Source: CAZWES01 sp964632395 (lineage in GTDB: Bacteria > Patescibacteriota > Gracilibacteria > Peribacterales > Peribacteraceae). Taken from it: a stretch of 31,302 bases of DNA. The notes beneath the pieces were generated by a model that saw only the letters and a program-made list of their open reading frames with translations, searched no databases and was not told the DNA's origin. The DNA lies in contig CAZWES010000015.1 of the NCBI GenBank assembly GCA_964632395.1, forward strand, positions 1-31,302, in the 5' to 3' direction. The translations under genes and the position numbers were made by a program. Below are positions 22,979 to 30,426 of this stretch, piece after piece; positions within the stretch are counted from its first letter, which is position 1, and every line of letters starts with the position of its first letter.

Positions 22979-24094
22979 ATGAAGACCATCCTACTCATCT
23001 CCCCCTATTGGAAAGAACCCCACCGCTGGATGGTGAGCTCTTACAAGCTCGCAGAGCTTTGGCAGCACATGGGGTACCGCGTGGTCGTAGTCTGCATGGG
23101 CGCGGAAACAGGCAAAGAAGTTGCATCGGAAACTTTGACGATTTATCGAGTGAAAGACTTCTTTTTGCCGGATCCTCTTAATCTTGGGATCGCACCAACT
23201 TTCTTCTTCCATGTTTTGCATGCACTCAAAAGTGAGAATCCGGAAATCGTCATTGTAAACAAGGCGATGTTTTTCTCGTCACTTACAATTCCGATGCTCA
23301 GATTGCTTGGGAGGAAACCAATTCTGACGACTGATGCACTTGTTGGAATGACGTGGCAGCCTCGTGGAATCTTTTCAAAAATCTTGATGTCAGTAATCGC
23401 ATGGACCGTTGGATGGGTCATTCTTTTGAGTGCGAAGAAAATAGTATTTTTCCATCCTCAACCTTCAGGATTACTCAGAGTTCTTGGGATTGCAGGAAAG
23501 TCACAAGTGATTCCAACCGGAATTGATGAGTCAAAATTCATGATGGAAGGTGGCGCGCCCGCGCCACCAACGCATATCACTGTGACATACGTTGGTCGAC
23601 TTGAGTCGGTAAAGGGTGTGGATGACTTTCTTGCAGCAGTTAATCCTCTCATCAGCCAGTACATAAATCTTAATGCTCAGGTTGTGGGTTGGTATAAAGA
23701 GGGCAACAAGCTTGTTGAAGATTATCAGGACAAAGTCACATTCACAGGGTTGCGTGATGATATTCCTCAAATTCTTTCTAGGACCGATATCTTCGTAATG
23801 CCAAGCTACAGCGAGGGTTTGAGTAACGCATTGATGGAAGCAATGGCAAGCTCATGTGCATGCGTTGCAACGGAAGTCGGCGGCAATCGTTATTTGATAG
23901 AAAATGGAGTCTCTGGATTCTTATTCCCTCCGGGTGACCGAGAGGCGCTAAAAAGCCACATCAGGCGGTTAATTGAGGATGATTCCAAGAGGAATGCACT
24001 TGGTCAGGCTGCCCGTGAGCGCATTGAAAGTGAGTTTAGTTGGAGCAGAGTGGAGGAGAAGTATGCTAGGCTTTTTGGTGATGCCGACAGGTAA
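22979..24094 (+). CDS. GT4 family glycosyltransferase with palindromic linker insertion
   Basis: A 371-residue GT-B glycosyltransferase. The N-terminal domain begins KTILLISPYW. The donor domain starts VTYVGRLESVKGVDDFL and includes VTFTGLRDDIPQIL and the E-x7-E donor motif around SYSEGLSNALMEAMASSCA. Between the domains, after IPTGIDESKFM, the sequence EGGAPAPP is encoded by a 20-bp palindrome of the GTGGCGCG family. The open frame extends 18 codons further upstream through a repeat; I start at 22979 because the first strand follows directly. The stop overlaps the UXS start by 14 nt, which indicates an operon. Confidence 0.88.
   Translation: MKTILLISPYWKEPHRWMVSSYKLAELWQHMGYRVVVVCMGAETGKEVASETLTIYRVKDFFLPDPLNLGIAPTFFFHVLHALKSENPEIVIVNKAMFFSSLTIPMLRLLGRKPILTTDALVGMTWQPRGIFSKILMSVIAWTVGWVILLSAKKIVFFHPQPSGLLRVLGIAGKSQVIPTGIDESKFMMEGGAPAPPTHITVTYVGRLESVKGVDDFLAAVNPLISQYINLNAQVVGWYKEGNKLVEDYQDKVTFTGLRDDIPQILSRTDIFVMPSYSEGLSNALMEAMASSCACVATEVGGNRYLIENGVSGFLFPPGDREALKSHIRRLIEDDSKRNALGQAARERIESEFSWSRVEEKYARLFGDADR
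23549..23568. repeat. Minimal GTGGCGCG palindrome inside a GT4 gene
   Basis: GGTGGCGCG (23549-23557) and CGCGCCACC (23560-23568) form perfect 9-bp arms with a 2-nt spacer. They encode Gly-Gly-Ala-Pro-Ala-Pro-Pro in the interdomain linker. This matches the outer ends of the 13926-14043 element with the centre missing. Confidence 0.7.
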
Positions 24095-25037
24095 AACAGT
24101 GCTCGTCACCGGCGGGGCGGGATTCATTGGGTCGCATTTGTGCGATGCTCTGTTGAATCGTGGTGACAAGGTGATCTGCATGGATAATCTTTTCACGGGT
24201 TCAAAAAATAACATTGAGCATCTTCTGGATTGTGATGACTTTACTTTCATAGAAATAGATATCGTTAATCCGGATTCCGGGTCCCGGATTCCGGATTCCG
24301 TCCATACGATCTTCAACCTCGCATGCCCCGCATCACCCGTTCACTACCAGCACGATCCGGTTGAAACTGTTCGCACAAACGTTGTTGGGACATGGAATAT
24401 GCTTGAGCTTGCCAAAGCCAAAAAAGCAGTTTTCCTGCAGGCTTCCACTTCCGAAGTTTACGGCGACCCCGAAGTCCATCCACAGCCCGAGACTTACGTA
24501 GGTCATGTAAACCCACTCGGTCCGCGTGCTTGTTACGACGAAGGAAAACGCTGTGCGGAAACTTTATGCAGTGACTATCACCGTGAATACGGATTGACGA
24601 CCAAAATCGCACGCATCTTCAATACATATGGTCCGCGAATGGCGGAAAATGATGGAAGAGTTGTCAGTAACTTCATCCTGCAGGCTTTGCGGAATGAGCC
24701 GATTACGATTTATGGCGATGGGTCACACACAAGGAGCTTTCAGTATGTTTCCGATCTTGTTCGCGGATTACTCGCACTTGCCGATCACGATTCATTCCAC
24801 GGCCCCGTGAATATTGGAACGCAGTTTGAGATGAGTGTGAAGGATTTGGCAGAAATCATAGTCAAATTGACTGGGTCAAAAAGTGAAATCGTTTTCCAGA
24901 ATGCGTTGCCGGAGGATGATCCGAAGAAGAGAAGGCCGGATACGAGTTTGGCGAAGGAGAAGTTGGGGTGGGAGGCCGAGATGAGTGTGGAGGAGGGGCT
25001 CAAAAAGACTATTGAATACTTTCGGGGACGCATTTAG
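24081..25037 (+). CDS. UDP-glucuronate decarboxylase (UDP-xylose synthase)
   Basis: A 318-residue NAD-dependent short-chain dehydrogenase/reductase that decarboxylates UDP-glucuronate to UDP-xylose. The NAD-binding GGAGFIG is at 11-17, STSEVYG at 122-128, and catalytic Tyr152 and Lys156 sit in RACYDEGKR. The stretch from PASPVHYQHDPVETV through SEVYGDPEVHPQ to RIFNTYGPRM and SFQYVSDLV is nearly the signature of the UXS family, which makes the substrate call fairly firm. Residues 64-73, PDSGSRIPDS, replace a short surface loop after the third strand and are encoded by the 31-nt palindromic repeat. No UDP-glucose dehydrogenase is in the window. The start at 24081 overlaps the upstream GT4 gene by 14 nt. 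Confidence 0.93.
   Translation: MPTGKTVLVTGGAGFIGSHLCDALLNRGDKVICMDNLFTGSKNNIEHLLDCDDFTFIEIDIVNPDSGSRIPDSVHTIFNLACPASPVHYQHDPVETVRTNVVGTWNMLELAKAKKAVFLQASTSEVYGDPEVHPQPETYVGHVNPLGPRACYDEGKRCAETLCSDYHREYGLTTKIARIFNTYGPRMAENDGRVVSNFILQALRNEPITIYGDGSHTRSFQYVSDLVRGLLALADHDSFHGPVNIGTQFEMSVKDLAEIIVKLTGSKSEIVFQNALPEDDPKKRRPDTSLAKEKLGWEAEMSVEEGLKKTIEYFRGRI
24269..24301. repeat. GGAATCCGGAATTC-type repeat inside the UXS gene
   Basis: The reverse complement of 24270-24300 differs at one position from 8661-8691 and 11411-11441. It encodes PDSGSRIPDS in UXS, the same ten residues that the secA copy encodes. Confidence 0.85.
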
Positions 25038-25096
25038 ACAAGCAAAACCCCGCATATGTCGGCAATCGCGATTCATGGCTCGTCAACCACTGCTGC

Positions 25097-25102
25097 TATT
25101 AT
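25097..25102 (+). promoter_or_regulatory. -10-like hexamer of the 25112 GT4 gene
   Basis: TATTAT ends 9 nt before the ATG at 25112, with no Shine-Dalgarno sequence between. Confidence 0.5.
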
Positions 25103-25111
25103 AGCGGACAT

Positions 25112-26197
25112 ATGAAGCCCAAAGTCATCATCCTCTCGGCATTCCTCTCTCCTCTTCGCTCCGGTGCGGAGGCGTGTGCGGAGGAGGTTGCTTTGAGGTT
25201 GTGTGACAGGCATGCCCGGCGTAGCCTTGGCGAAGACGGGTATGACATCACAATTATTACGGCGAGGATGAAGAGGAGATTGCCAAAGAGGGATATGTTG
25301 CGGGGAAAGGTTCCGGTTGTGCGCGTGGGGTTGGGATTTGGATTTGATAAGTGGTTGTTTCCGATTCTTGCGCCGCTTGCGGCACGTAGTTGTACGGGGC
25401 GCCCAGTCATCATCCACGCCATCCTGGAAACCTTCGCTGGCCTTGCGCTGCATTTCTGCAAATATCTTATTCCATCTGCAAAGCGATTGTTGACTCTTCA
25501 AACAACAAACAGAAGTTTCCTAAAAGGCTTCATCATCCGTTCAGCGGATAAAGTAACTGCAATAAGTTCGGCGCTCGTCAAAATTGCAAAAGATCTTGGA
25601 CGAGATGATGTCACGCTCATTCCGAATGGGATTGATTTGAAACATATTCCGAATGTTCCGGAGGTTTCCGGGAGAATTTTGTTTGTTGGTAGACTTGAAA
25701 AGTGGAAAGGGGTGGATGTTTTGCTTAAAGCGTACGCACAATGTACGCACAATGTATGTATACGCATAGTCGGGGACGGATCGGAGAGGAAAAAGCTTGA
25801 GAAGCTCGCATCCGAGCTTGGAATTTCTGATCGTGTCACATTCACAGGGTTCATTCCCGTCCCACAGGTTTACAGAGAATTTGCAGAGGCGGAGATTTTC
25901 TGTGGGCTTTCTAAAAGTGAGGCACTCGGGAATGTCTTTTTTGAGGCACAGGCCGCAGGGTGTGCAATAATTGGAACTCAGGTCGGCGGCATTCCGGATA
26001 TCATAAAAGATGGTGAAACGGGACTTCTTGTTCCGCCGGATGACATAGAAGCGGCAGCCGATGCACTAAAAAGGCTTTTGAGGGATGATGATCTGAGAAG
26101 GAGATTGGCGCAGGCGGGGGTGGCAAACGCCAAGGGTTATGACTGGGAATTGATTTCTGAGAAGTATGCTGAGATTTATGGCATGTTGCAGACCTAA
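25112..26197 (+). CDS. GT4 family glycosyltransferase
   Basis: A 361-residue GT-B glycosyltransferase. It begins VIILSAFLSPLRSGAEACAEEVA, the acceptor-side loop, and the linker IPNGID is followed by ILFVGRLEKWKGVDVLL. VTFTGFIPVPQV and the donor motif region KSEALGNVFFEAQAAGCAIIGTQVGG follow. Its interdomain linker is short and normal, unlike the two other GT4 proteins in the window. Residues about 34-44 (RHARRSLGEDG) are encoded by a small imperfect palindrome at 25211-25244 and probably enlarge an N-terminal surface loop. It converges on metK with a 4-bp overlap of stop codons. Confidence 0.9.
   Translation: MKPKVIILSAFLSPLRSGAEACAEEVALRLCDRHARRSLGEDGYDITIITARMKRRLPKRDMLRGKVPVVRVGLGFGFDKWLFPILAPLAARSCTGRPVIIHAILETFAGLALHFCKYLIPSAKRLLTLQTTNRSFLKGFIIRSADKVTAISSALVKIAKDLGRDDVTLIPNGIDLKHIPNVPEVSGRILFVGRLEKWKGVDVLLKAYAQCTHNVCIRIVGDGSERKKLEKLASELGISDRVTFTGFIPVPQVYREFAEAEIFCGLSKSEALGNVFFEAQAAGCAIIGTQVGGIPDIIKDGETGLLVPPDDIEAAADALKRLLRDDDLRRRLAQAGVANAKGYDWELISEKYAEIYGMLQT
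25211..25244. repeat. Small GTAGCC-GAAG palindromic insertion in a GT4 gene
   Basis: CATGCCCG at 25211-25218 pairs with CGGGTATG at 25237-25244 (one G-T type mismatch) around GCGTAGCCTTGGCGAAGA. The centre resembles the GTAGC-GAAG repeats at about 9636 and 10724. Confidence 0.5.
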
Positions 26198-27384
26198 ACA
26201 ACCTGCGCCACATTCTTTTCATTCGCAACCCCAACAACTTTTTTAAGCTCATCAACCCGATCACAGTTTTCCCACTTAACACCAAGATCTTCTCTCCCCA
26301 TGTGACCATACGCAGCCAGGGCTTTGTACTGTGGTTTTAGTAGATCGAGATCACGGATTATCGCTGCAGGGCGCAGATCAAATACTTCTTTAACGCCCTT
26401 CTCGAGTTGACGATCATCAACCGTTCCAGTCCCAAAAGTATTCACATGAACGGAGACGGGTGCCGCAACTCCAATTGCATACGCAACTTGGACTTCGCAT
26501 CGTTTTGCAAGATCAGCCTTCACAATATGCTTTGCAACCCAACGTGCAGCATATGCCGCTGAGCGATCGACCTTGCTTGGATCTTTCCCGGAGAAGCATC
26601 CTCCACCATGTCTACCCATTCCACCATATGTATCCACGATAATCTTGCGACCTGTGAGCCCGCAATCACCTGGAGGACCACCAATCACGAAGCGGCCAGT
26701 TGGGTTTATGTGGAATACAGTTGATTCATCAAGCAAATCTCCACAAACAGGACGGATAACATGCTCTTTGATATCCTCACTAATTTTTTCATGGCTCACA
26801 TCTTCCCTGTGTTGCGTCGCGATAACAACAGAATCAACTCGTAGAGGCTCGCCCTCATCACTATACTCAACCGTTACCTGGCTCTTGCCATCCGGGCGAA
26901 GATAATCGAGCCCGTTGTTTTTACGTACATCAGAAAGTTTTTTTACGAGTTTGTGAGCCAAGTTGATAGGTAACGGCATAAGCTCCGGAGTTTCATCGCA
27001 TGCATAACCGAACATTAAGCCCTGATCCCCTGCTCCCTGCTCTTTGTGTAAGCCTTCACCCTCCGAAACCCCCTGATCAATATCCGCACTCTGTTCCCCA
27101 ACCGATACAACCACTGCGCACGCCTTGTGGTCAAATCCATACGTTGCATCGTCGTAACCGATTTCTTTTATGGCTCCACGCGCAATCTCTGCAATCGGAA
27201 TATAAGTATTCGTCTTTATCTCGCCAGCTACAACCACCAAACCGGTTGTTGCAAGAGTTTCACATGCAACATGTGATGCTGGATCTTTCGTAAGTGCATA
27301 ATCGAGTATTGCATCACTTATCTGATCGCAGATTTTATCGGGGTGGCCTTCGGTTACGGATTCGGAGGTAAAAAGGTATGACAT
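26194..27384 (-). CDS. metK: S-adenosylmethionine synthetase
   Basis: A 396-residue cytoplasmic enzyme that makes SAM from methionine and ATP. The N-terminus has TEGHPDK (GHPDK at 13-17), a methionine- and ATP-binding signature. GAGDQGLMFGYA is the second signature, and GGRHGGGCFSGKDPSKVDRSAAY is close to the third (here as MGRHGGGCFSGKD). The length is normal. It is transcribed alone, downstream of a SAM riboswitch and intrinsic terminator, so its product represses it. No strong Shine-Dalgarno sequence precedes the ATG. Confidence 0.98.
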   Translation of the reverse strand: MSYLFTSESVTEGHPDKICDQISDAILDYALTKDPASHVACETLATTGLVVVAGEIKTNTYIPIAEIARGAIKEIGYDDATYGFDHKACAVVVSVGEQSADIDQGVSEGEGLHKEQGAGDQGLMFGYACDETPELMPLPINLAHKLVKKLSDVRKNNGLDYLRPDGKSQVTVEYSDEGEPLRVDSVVIATQHREDVSHEKISEDIKEHVIRPVCGDLLDESTVFHINPTGRFVIGGPPGDCGLTGRKIIVDTYGGMGRHGGGCFSGKDPSKVDRSAAYAARWVAKHIVKADLAKRCEVQVAYAIGVAAPVSVHVNTFGTGTVDDRQLEKGVKEVFDLRPAAIIRDLDLLKPQYKALAAYGHMGREDLGVKWENCDRVDELKKVVGVANEKNVAQVV

Positions 27385-27396
27385 GTTATAAGGGGT

Positions 27397-27429
27397 AAAA
27401 AAATAACTCTATCCCTTGAGGAAGAGTTA
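27397..27429 (-). terminator. Riboswitch-controlled intrinsic terminator of metK
   Basis: On the minus strand, TAACTCT and AGAGTTA form a 7-bp stem around TCCTCAAGGGAT, and the run of Ts begins at once. It lies between the aptamer and the metK start, as needed for transcription attenuation. Confidence 0.8.
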
Positions 27430-27438
27430 GTCAGATGA

Positions 27439-27538
27439 ACCATCTCTCCCCTTTAGGGGCTGGATTTCCCACCGTTTCCTTTCGGATGGTTGGGGGATGC
27501 GTCACAAGGCCAGTTCCTTCAGCATCGCTCTTGATAGC
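27439..27538 (-). promoter_or_regulatory. SAM riboswitch (SAM-I/S-box type) of metK
   Basis: The minus strand carries the S-box landmarks in order: ATCAAGAG, then GGAACTGGCC, CCCCCAACC, GGTGGGAAATCC, and a closing AGAGAT. P1 is formed by GCTATC (5' end at 27538) and GATGGT (3' end at 27439) with two wobble pairs. Bound SAM would stabilise P1 and allow the downstream terminator to form, switching metK off. Membership in the wider SAM-I/SAM-IV superfamily is firm from the motifs; the exact subclass is inferred. Confidence 0.85.
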
Positions 27539-27553
27539 GGTAATGTTGGAGCC

Positions 27554-27582
27554 ACTCTACTTAAAACATGCCTTCCGCACAA
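27554..27582 (-). promoter_or_regulatory. Promoter of the metK riboswitch transcript
   Basis: Minus strand: TTGTGC (27582-27577), a 17-bp spacer, then TAGAGT (27559-27554). The start would fall about 10 nt before the aptamer. Unlike most genes here, it has a recognisable -35 and a long leader. Confidence 0.55.
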
Positions 27583-27595
27583 GCCCTTTTTATGC

Positions 27596-27601
27596 TAAAA
27601 T
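27596..27601 (+). promoter_or_regulatory. Extended -10 for the right-hand gene cluster
   Basis: TGC followed by TAAAAT, an extended -10, ends 18 nt before the ATG at 27620, leaving a short leader. It is divergent from the metK promoter. Confidence 0.45.
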
Positions 27602-27619
27602 ACAACGAAATAAACACAC

Positions 27620-27967
27620 ATGGCAGATCAGGTATTTACGCTCCCAAAGCCGCCCAAAATCAAATCAGGTCGCGAGATCTACGATTCCATCATGGAGCAG
27701 ATAGAGCCGGAGCTTGTTTCGAGTAGTATTCCACTTCTCAAAAGAAAATATGCCAACGAAACTCCGGAGCAAAAGGTGGAGCGAAAAAAGCGTTACAACG
27801 CCGCATACAAAAAGTATGACGAGATGTACGAAATATATCTCGCGGATCTTGATGCACGCATACACCGCTACTACAGGGAATCCATGAGCAGCATAGAAGA
27901 GCAAAGCCGAAAAGGGGAAGAGCACAAACTTGATGATATTGCAGCAGCCATGTTCAAACTTGCCTGA
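27620..27967 (+). CDS. Conserved-looking hypothetical protein
   Basis: A 115-residue soluble protein with a short disordered start (TLPKPPKIKSG), then a probably all-helical body rich in Tyr, Lys and Glu (REIYDSIMEQIEPELV, then RYNAAYKKYDEMYEIYLADLDARI). I do not recognise a named family. It leads a tight cluster: the next gene starts 8 nt after its stop. Possible roles include an adaptor for the long coiled-coil proteins that follow, but this is only positional inference. Confidence 0.75.
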   Translation: MADQVFTLPKPPKIKSGREIYDSIMEQIEPELVSSSIPLLKRKYANETPEQKVERKKRYNAAYKKYDEMYEIYLADLDARIHRYYRESMSSIEEQSRKGEEHKLDDIAAAMFKLA

Positions 27968-27974
27968 TACAAAA

Positions 27975-30398
27975 ATGCACGAATACACAAATACATTCAA
28001 AGGCTCAGAACAGTTTAAAGAGAAGCGCCTTGCATATCAGGAAGCGCCTAATCAGGAAAATCAGGAACAGACTCCTCAAACATCAGAGGCCGATGCCGAA
28101 ATGGCAGATGCAATTAACAACATGGATCTTGAGGCTGGCGCAGAAAGTGCAACGAACACACGAGTTAATCGAGCTAATACAGATGCAAACGCAATGCAAA
28201 ATAACTTAAATGCACACGATGCGCGTCTTGCAGAACTGTCTAGGGAGCAAGTAGAACAGAAGGATGCCGAACCTGGTATCGTAGAATCTGGCGGCAAAGA
28301 TGCATCAGATGTCATTCAAGAATCGGCAGAGTTGGGTGTTGAAGAAGTGGAGGGGGAAGGTGAAGGTCCAGCAGCCGAGACAAAAATGGCCAAACTGGAA
28401 AAAGAAATTATGAAAGCCAGGGAACAATTAGAGTCGCACGAATGGAAATTGCTTGAAGCCAATCCAGATGCCGAACATGAGGACTTGTTGAAGGATGCCG
28501 AGTATAAAAAGCTATTTGACAACCTCTCTGCTTTGCAAGATGAACAGACCGTTTTGACAAACGAAAACCCTGAGCAAGTAGAAGGTGGTGGTGCATTGTT
28601 TGCTGTACAGAATGCGCTATTTGGCCGTGGAGCACCTACAGGGGCTCCTGCAGCAGCACCAAGCGCACCAAATACAACACCTACTAGAAGAGCTCCCCGA
28701 AATACTCAGCTGGACACTATCGCAGGAGAAATTTTTACAAGTGAGCCACAATCACTGCAAGATGGTGTAAATCAGTTCCGCAATAATCTGCTAGCAGGTG
28801 CGAACTTTGCAAAAACACCGGAAGAAAAAAATATTCTTAATCAAGCGGTCGACGCTGCAGTCCAGAAAGCAGAGCAGTTAAACTTCGATCAAAACAATCC
28901 TGAGACCTTCATGCGGGAATGCGCAAAGATACGGCAAAACTTCCTAAAAAATAATCCACAACTACGGGCACTCGCTAACAAAATGCAGGAAAGAGCAGTC
29001 ATGAAAGAAAACATCAACAATGTAGGAAAAATATTGGGAGAAATCGCAAAAATGCTGAGAGAATTCATGCAGGCATTTCGTGGAGCTGCAGGGCTTGCCC
29101 CCTTGCCCACCCCCCCCGGAGCTCCATCAAATACACCCGCAAATGCACCAAGCGCCCCAAGCAATGCCCCCTCCCAATTAAGCGCACCCGAACAGGCTGC
29201 AATGGACGAGATAAAAGATAGCACCATTAGCAATGTTATTGCCGATGCAACCACAGAAAGGGATGCAGCGAAGAATAAGCTAGATGGCCCTCCTGCACCG
29301 GGGCTGAGGAAGAAAGTTGCTAGCCAAGGCGTAAGAGAGGTTGCCCTGAAGAAGGATGTGGATACTGCAAGCCAAGATCTTAAAACTGACCCCAACAACG
29401 CGACGAAGAAAGCAAACCTTAGAAATGCAGAAGAAGCACTAAGGTTACACAGGGTTGAAATGGAAAACACAGAGAAAGAACGGCAGGTCCAAGAGCAAAA
29501 ACTCAACGAAGCTCAAAAAGAGCTTGATACGATTGATGAAGTCAAGAAAAAAGCTCAGGAGCAGGCGGATTCCATCGAGAAGGAAATGAAAGAAATGACT
29601 GTAACATTAGCTGGAACAAAATCTCCCGAAATGTCTGTGATCCACAACGCAGTAGAGAACGTGACAACCAGTCTAGATGCCAAACTAAATATCAGATTCG
29701 ATCTCGCTAATTACAACCCTCAAGAGTGGAAAGACATGGCCGTGACGGCAAAACAGTTTGGTGTTGATGCATCGGCATTTGATATCGAAGATGTCGCCGG
29801 GAAGAAAATTATTAAAAACCCTGATGTATTTCTTAAAGGACTACAGACGCTTCACCAGCATGCAAAGCAGGGAATAGAGAAAAAAACAGAAATAGTTACC
29901 AGCCTTGAACAAAATGGCATAAGACGAGGCCAGGCGGAAAAAGCGGCGAAGGCAAGCGAAGAATATGGAATAGAGTTTGAAGCTTCCAATGGCACCCTTA
30001 AAGTCAAATCGGGTGGCGGGGATAAAGTAGCTGCAGCATATTTTGACGATGTTAAAAACTTGCCGAACACTCACCAGGTCAAAATTGCAATGAAATTGCA
30101 CCTGGACAATCTGCTCTCCGATGTAAGAACTGAGGGCGGTTTTAATGCCCTAAAAACATTGCTTGCAAGAAGTCCAGGGGGCAACTGGGGGAACGAAGAT
30201 GTAGTGAAGCAGCTTGTAGATCTGGCAGGTAAAGATGGTATGGAGGGATTCGAGCATATGTATGTCGATGGCAACGGAATAGTTAAATTGCCAAATGCGC
30301 TAACTTATAAGCCCAAAATCCAACAATTAATTAATGATAACTCAACGGAGTACGTTAATCTCCACCAAGTGATTAAAAATCATTATGGCGTGACTTAA
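27975..30398 (+). CDS. Long coiled-coil protein with Ala/Pro-rich linkers, unknown function
   Basis: An 807-residue protein without a signal peptide or transmembrane segment that I can see. The N-terminal 150 residues are acidic and Gln/Asn/Glu-rich. Two low-complexity Ala-Pro-Ser-Thr linkers occur at about 215-245 (TGAPAAAPSAPNTTP) and 383-415 (GAPSNTPANAPSAPSN). About 430-555 is a long heptad-like coiled coil (KKDVDTASQDL, then NTEKERQVQEQKLNEAQKEL). The last 250 residues look globular and mostly helical (NALKTLLARSPGG, NWGNEDVVKQLVDLAG). I start at 27975, just after the preceding stop; the longer frame overlaps that gene. No function can be assigned. A structural, cytoskeletal or cell-surface-associated scaffold is conceivable. 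Confidence 0.85.
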   Translation: MHEYTNTFKGSEQFKEKRLAYQEAPNQENQEQTPQTSEADAEMADAINNMDLEAGAESATNTRVNRANTDANAMQNNLNAHDARLAELSREQVEQKDAEPGIVESGGKDASDVIQESAELGVEEVEGEGEGPAAETKMAKLEKEIMKAREQLESHEWKLLEANPDAEHEDLLKDAEYKKLFDNLSALQDEQTVLTNENPEQVEGGGALFAVQNALFGRGAPTGAPAAAPSAPNTTPTRRAPRNTQLDTIAGEIFTSEPQSLQDGVNQFRNNLLAGANFAKTPEEKNILNQAVDAAVQKAEQLNFDQNNPETFMRECAKIRQNFLKNNPQLRALANKMQERAVMKENINNVGKILGEIAKMLREFMQAFRGAAGLAPLPTPPGAPSNTPANAPSAPSNAPSQLSAPEQAAMDEIKDSTISNVIADATTERDAAKNKLDGPPAPGLRKKVASQGVREVALKKDVDTASQDLKTDPNNATKKANLRNAEEALRLHRVEMENTEKERQVQEQKLNEAQKELDTIDEVKKKAQEQADSIEKEMKEMTVTLAGTKSPEMSVIHNAVENVTTSLDAKLNIRFDLANYNPQEWKDMAVTAKQFGVDASAFDIEDVAGKKIIKNPDVFLKGLQTLHQHAKQGIEKKTEIVTSLEQNGIRRGQAEKAAKASEEYGIEFEASNGTLKVKSGGGDKVAAAYFDDVKNLPNTHQVKIAMKLHLDNLLSDVRTEGGFNALKTLLARSPGGNWGNEDVVKQLVDLAGKDGMEGFEHMYVDGNGIVKLPNALTYKPKIQQLINDNSTEYVNLHQVIKNHYGVT

Positions 30399-30426
30399 GC
30401 GATTAGCACCTTTTTATTAAACACAA

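Noticed and set aside
28889..29506. 205-codon minus-strand frame opposite the coiled-coil gene
   Set aside because: It is the complement of Ala/Lys/Glu-rich coding sequence, with no motif or start signal.
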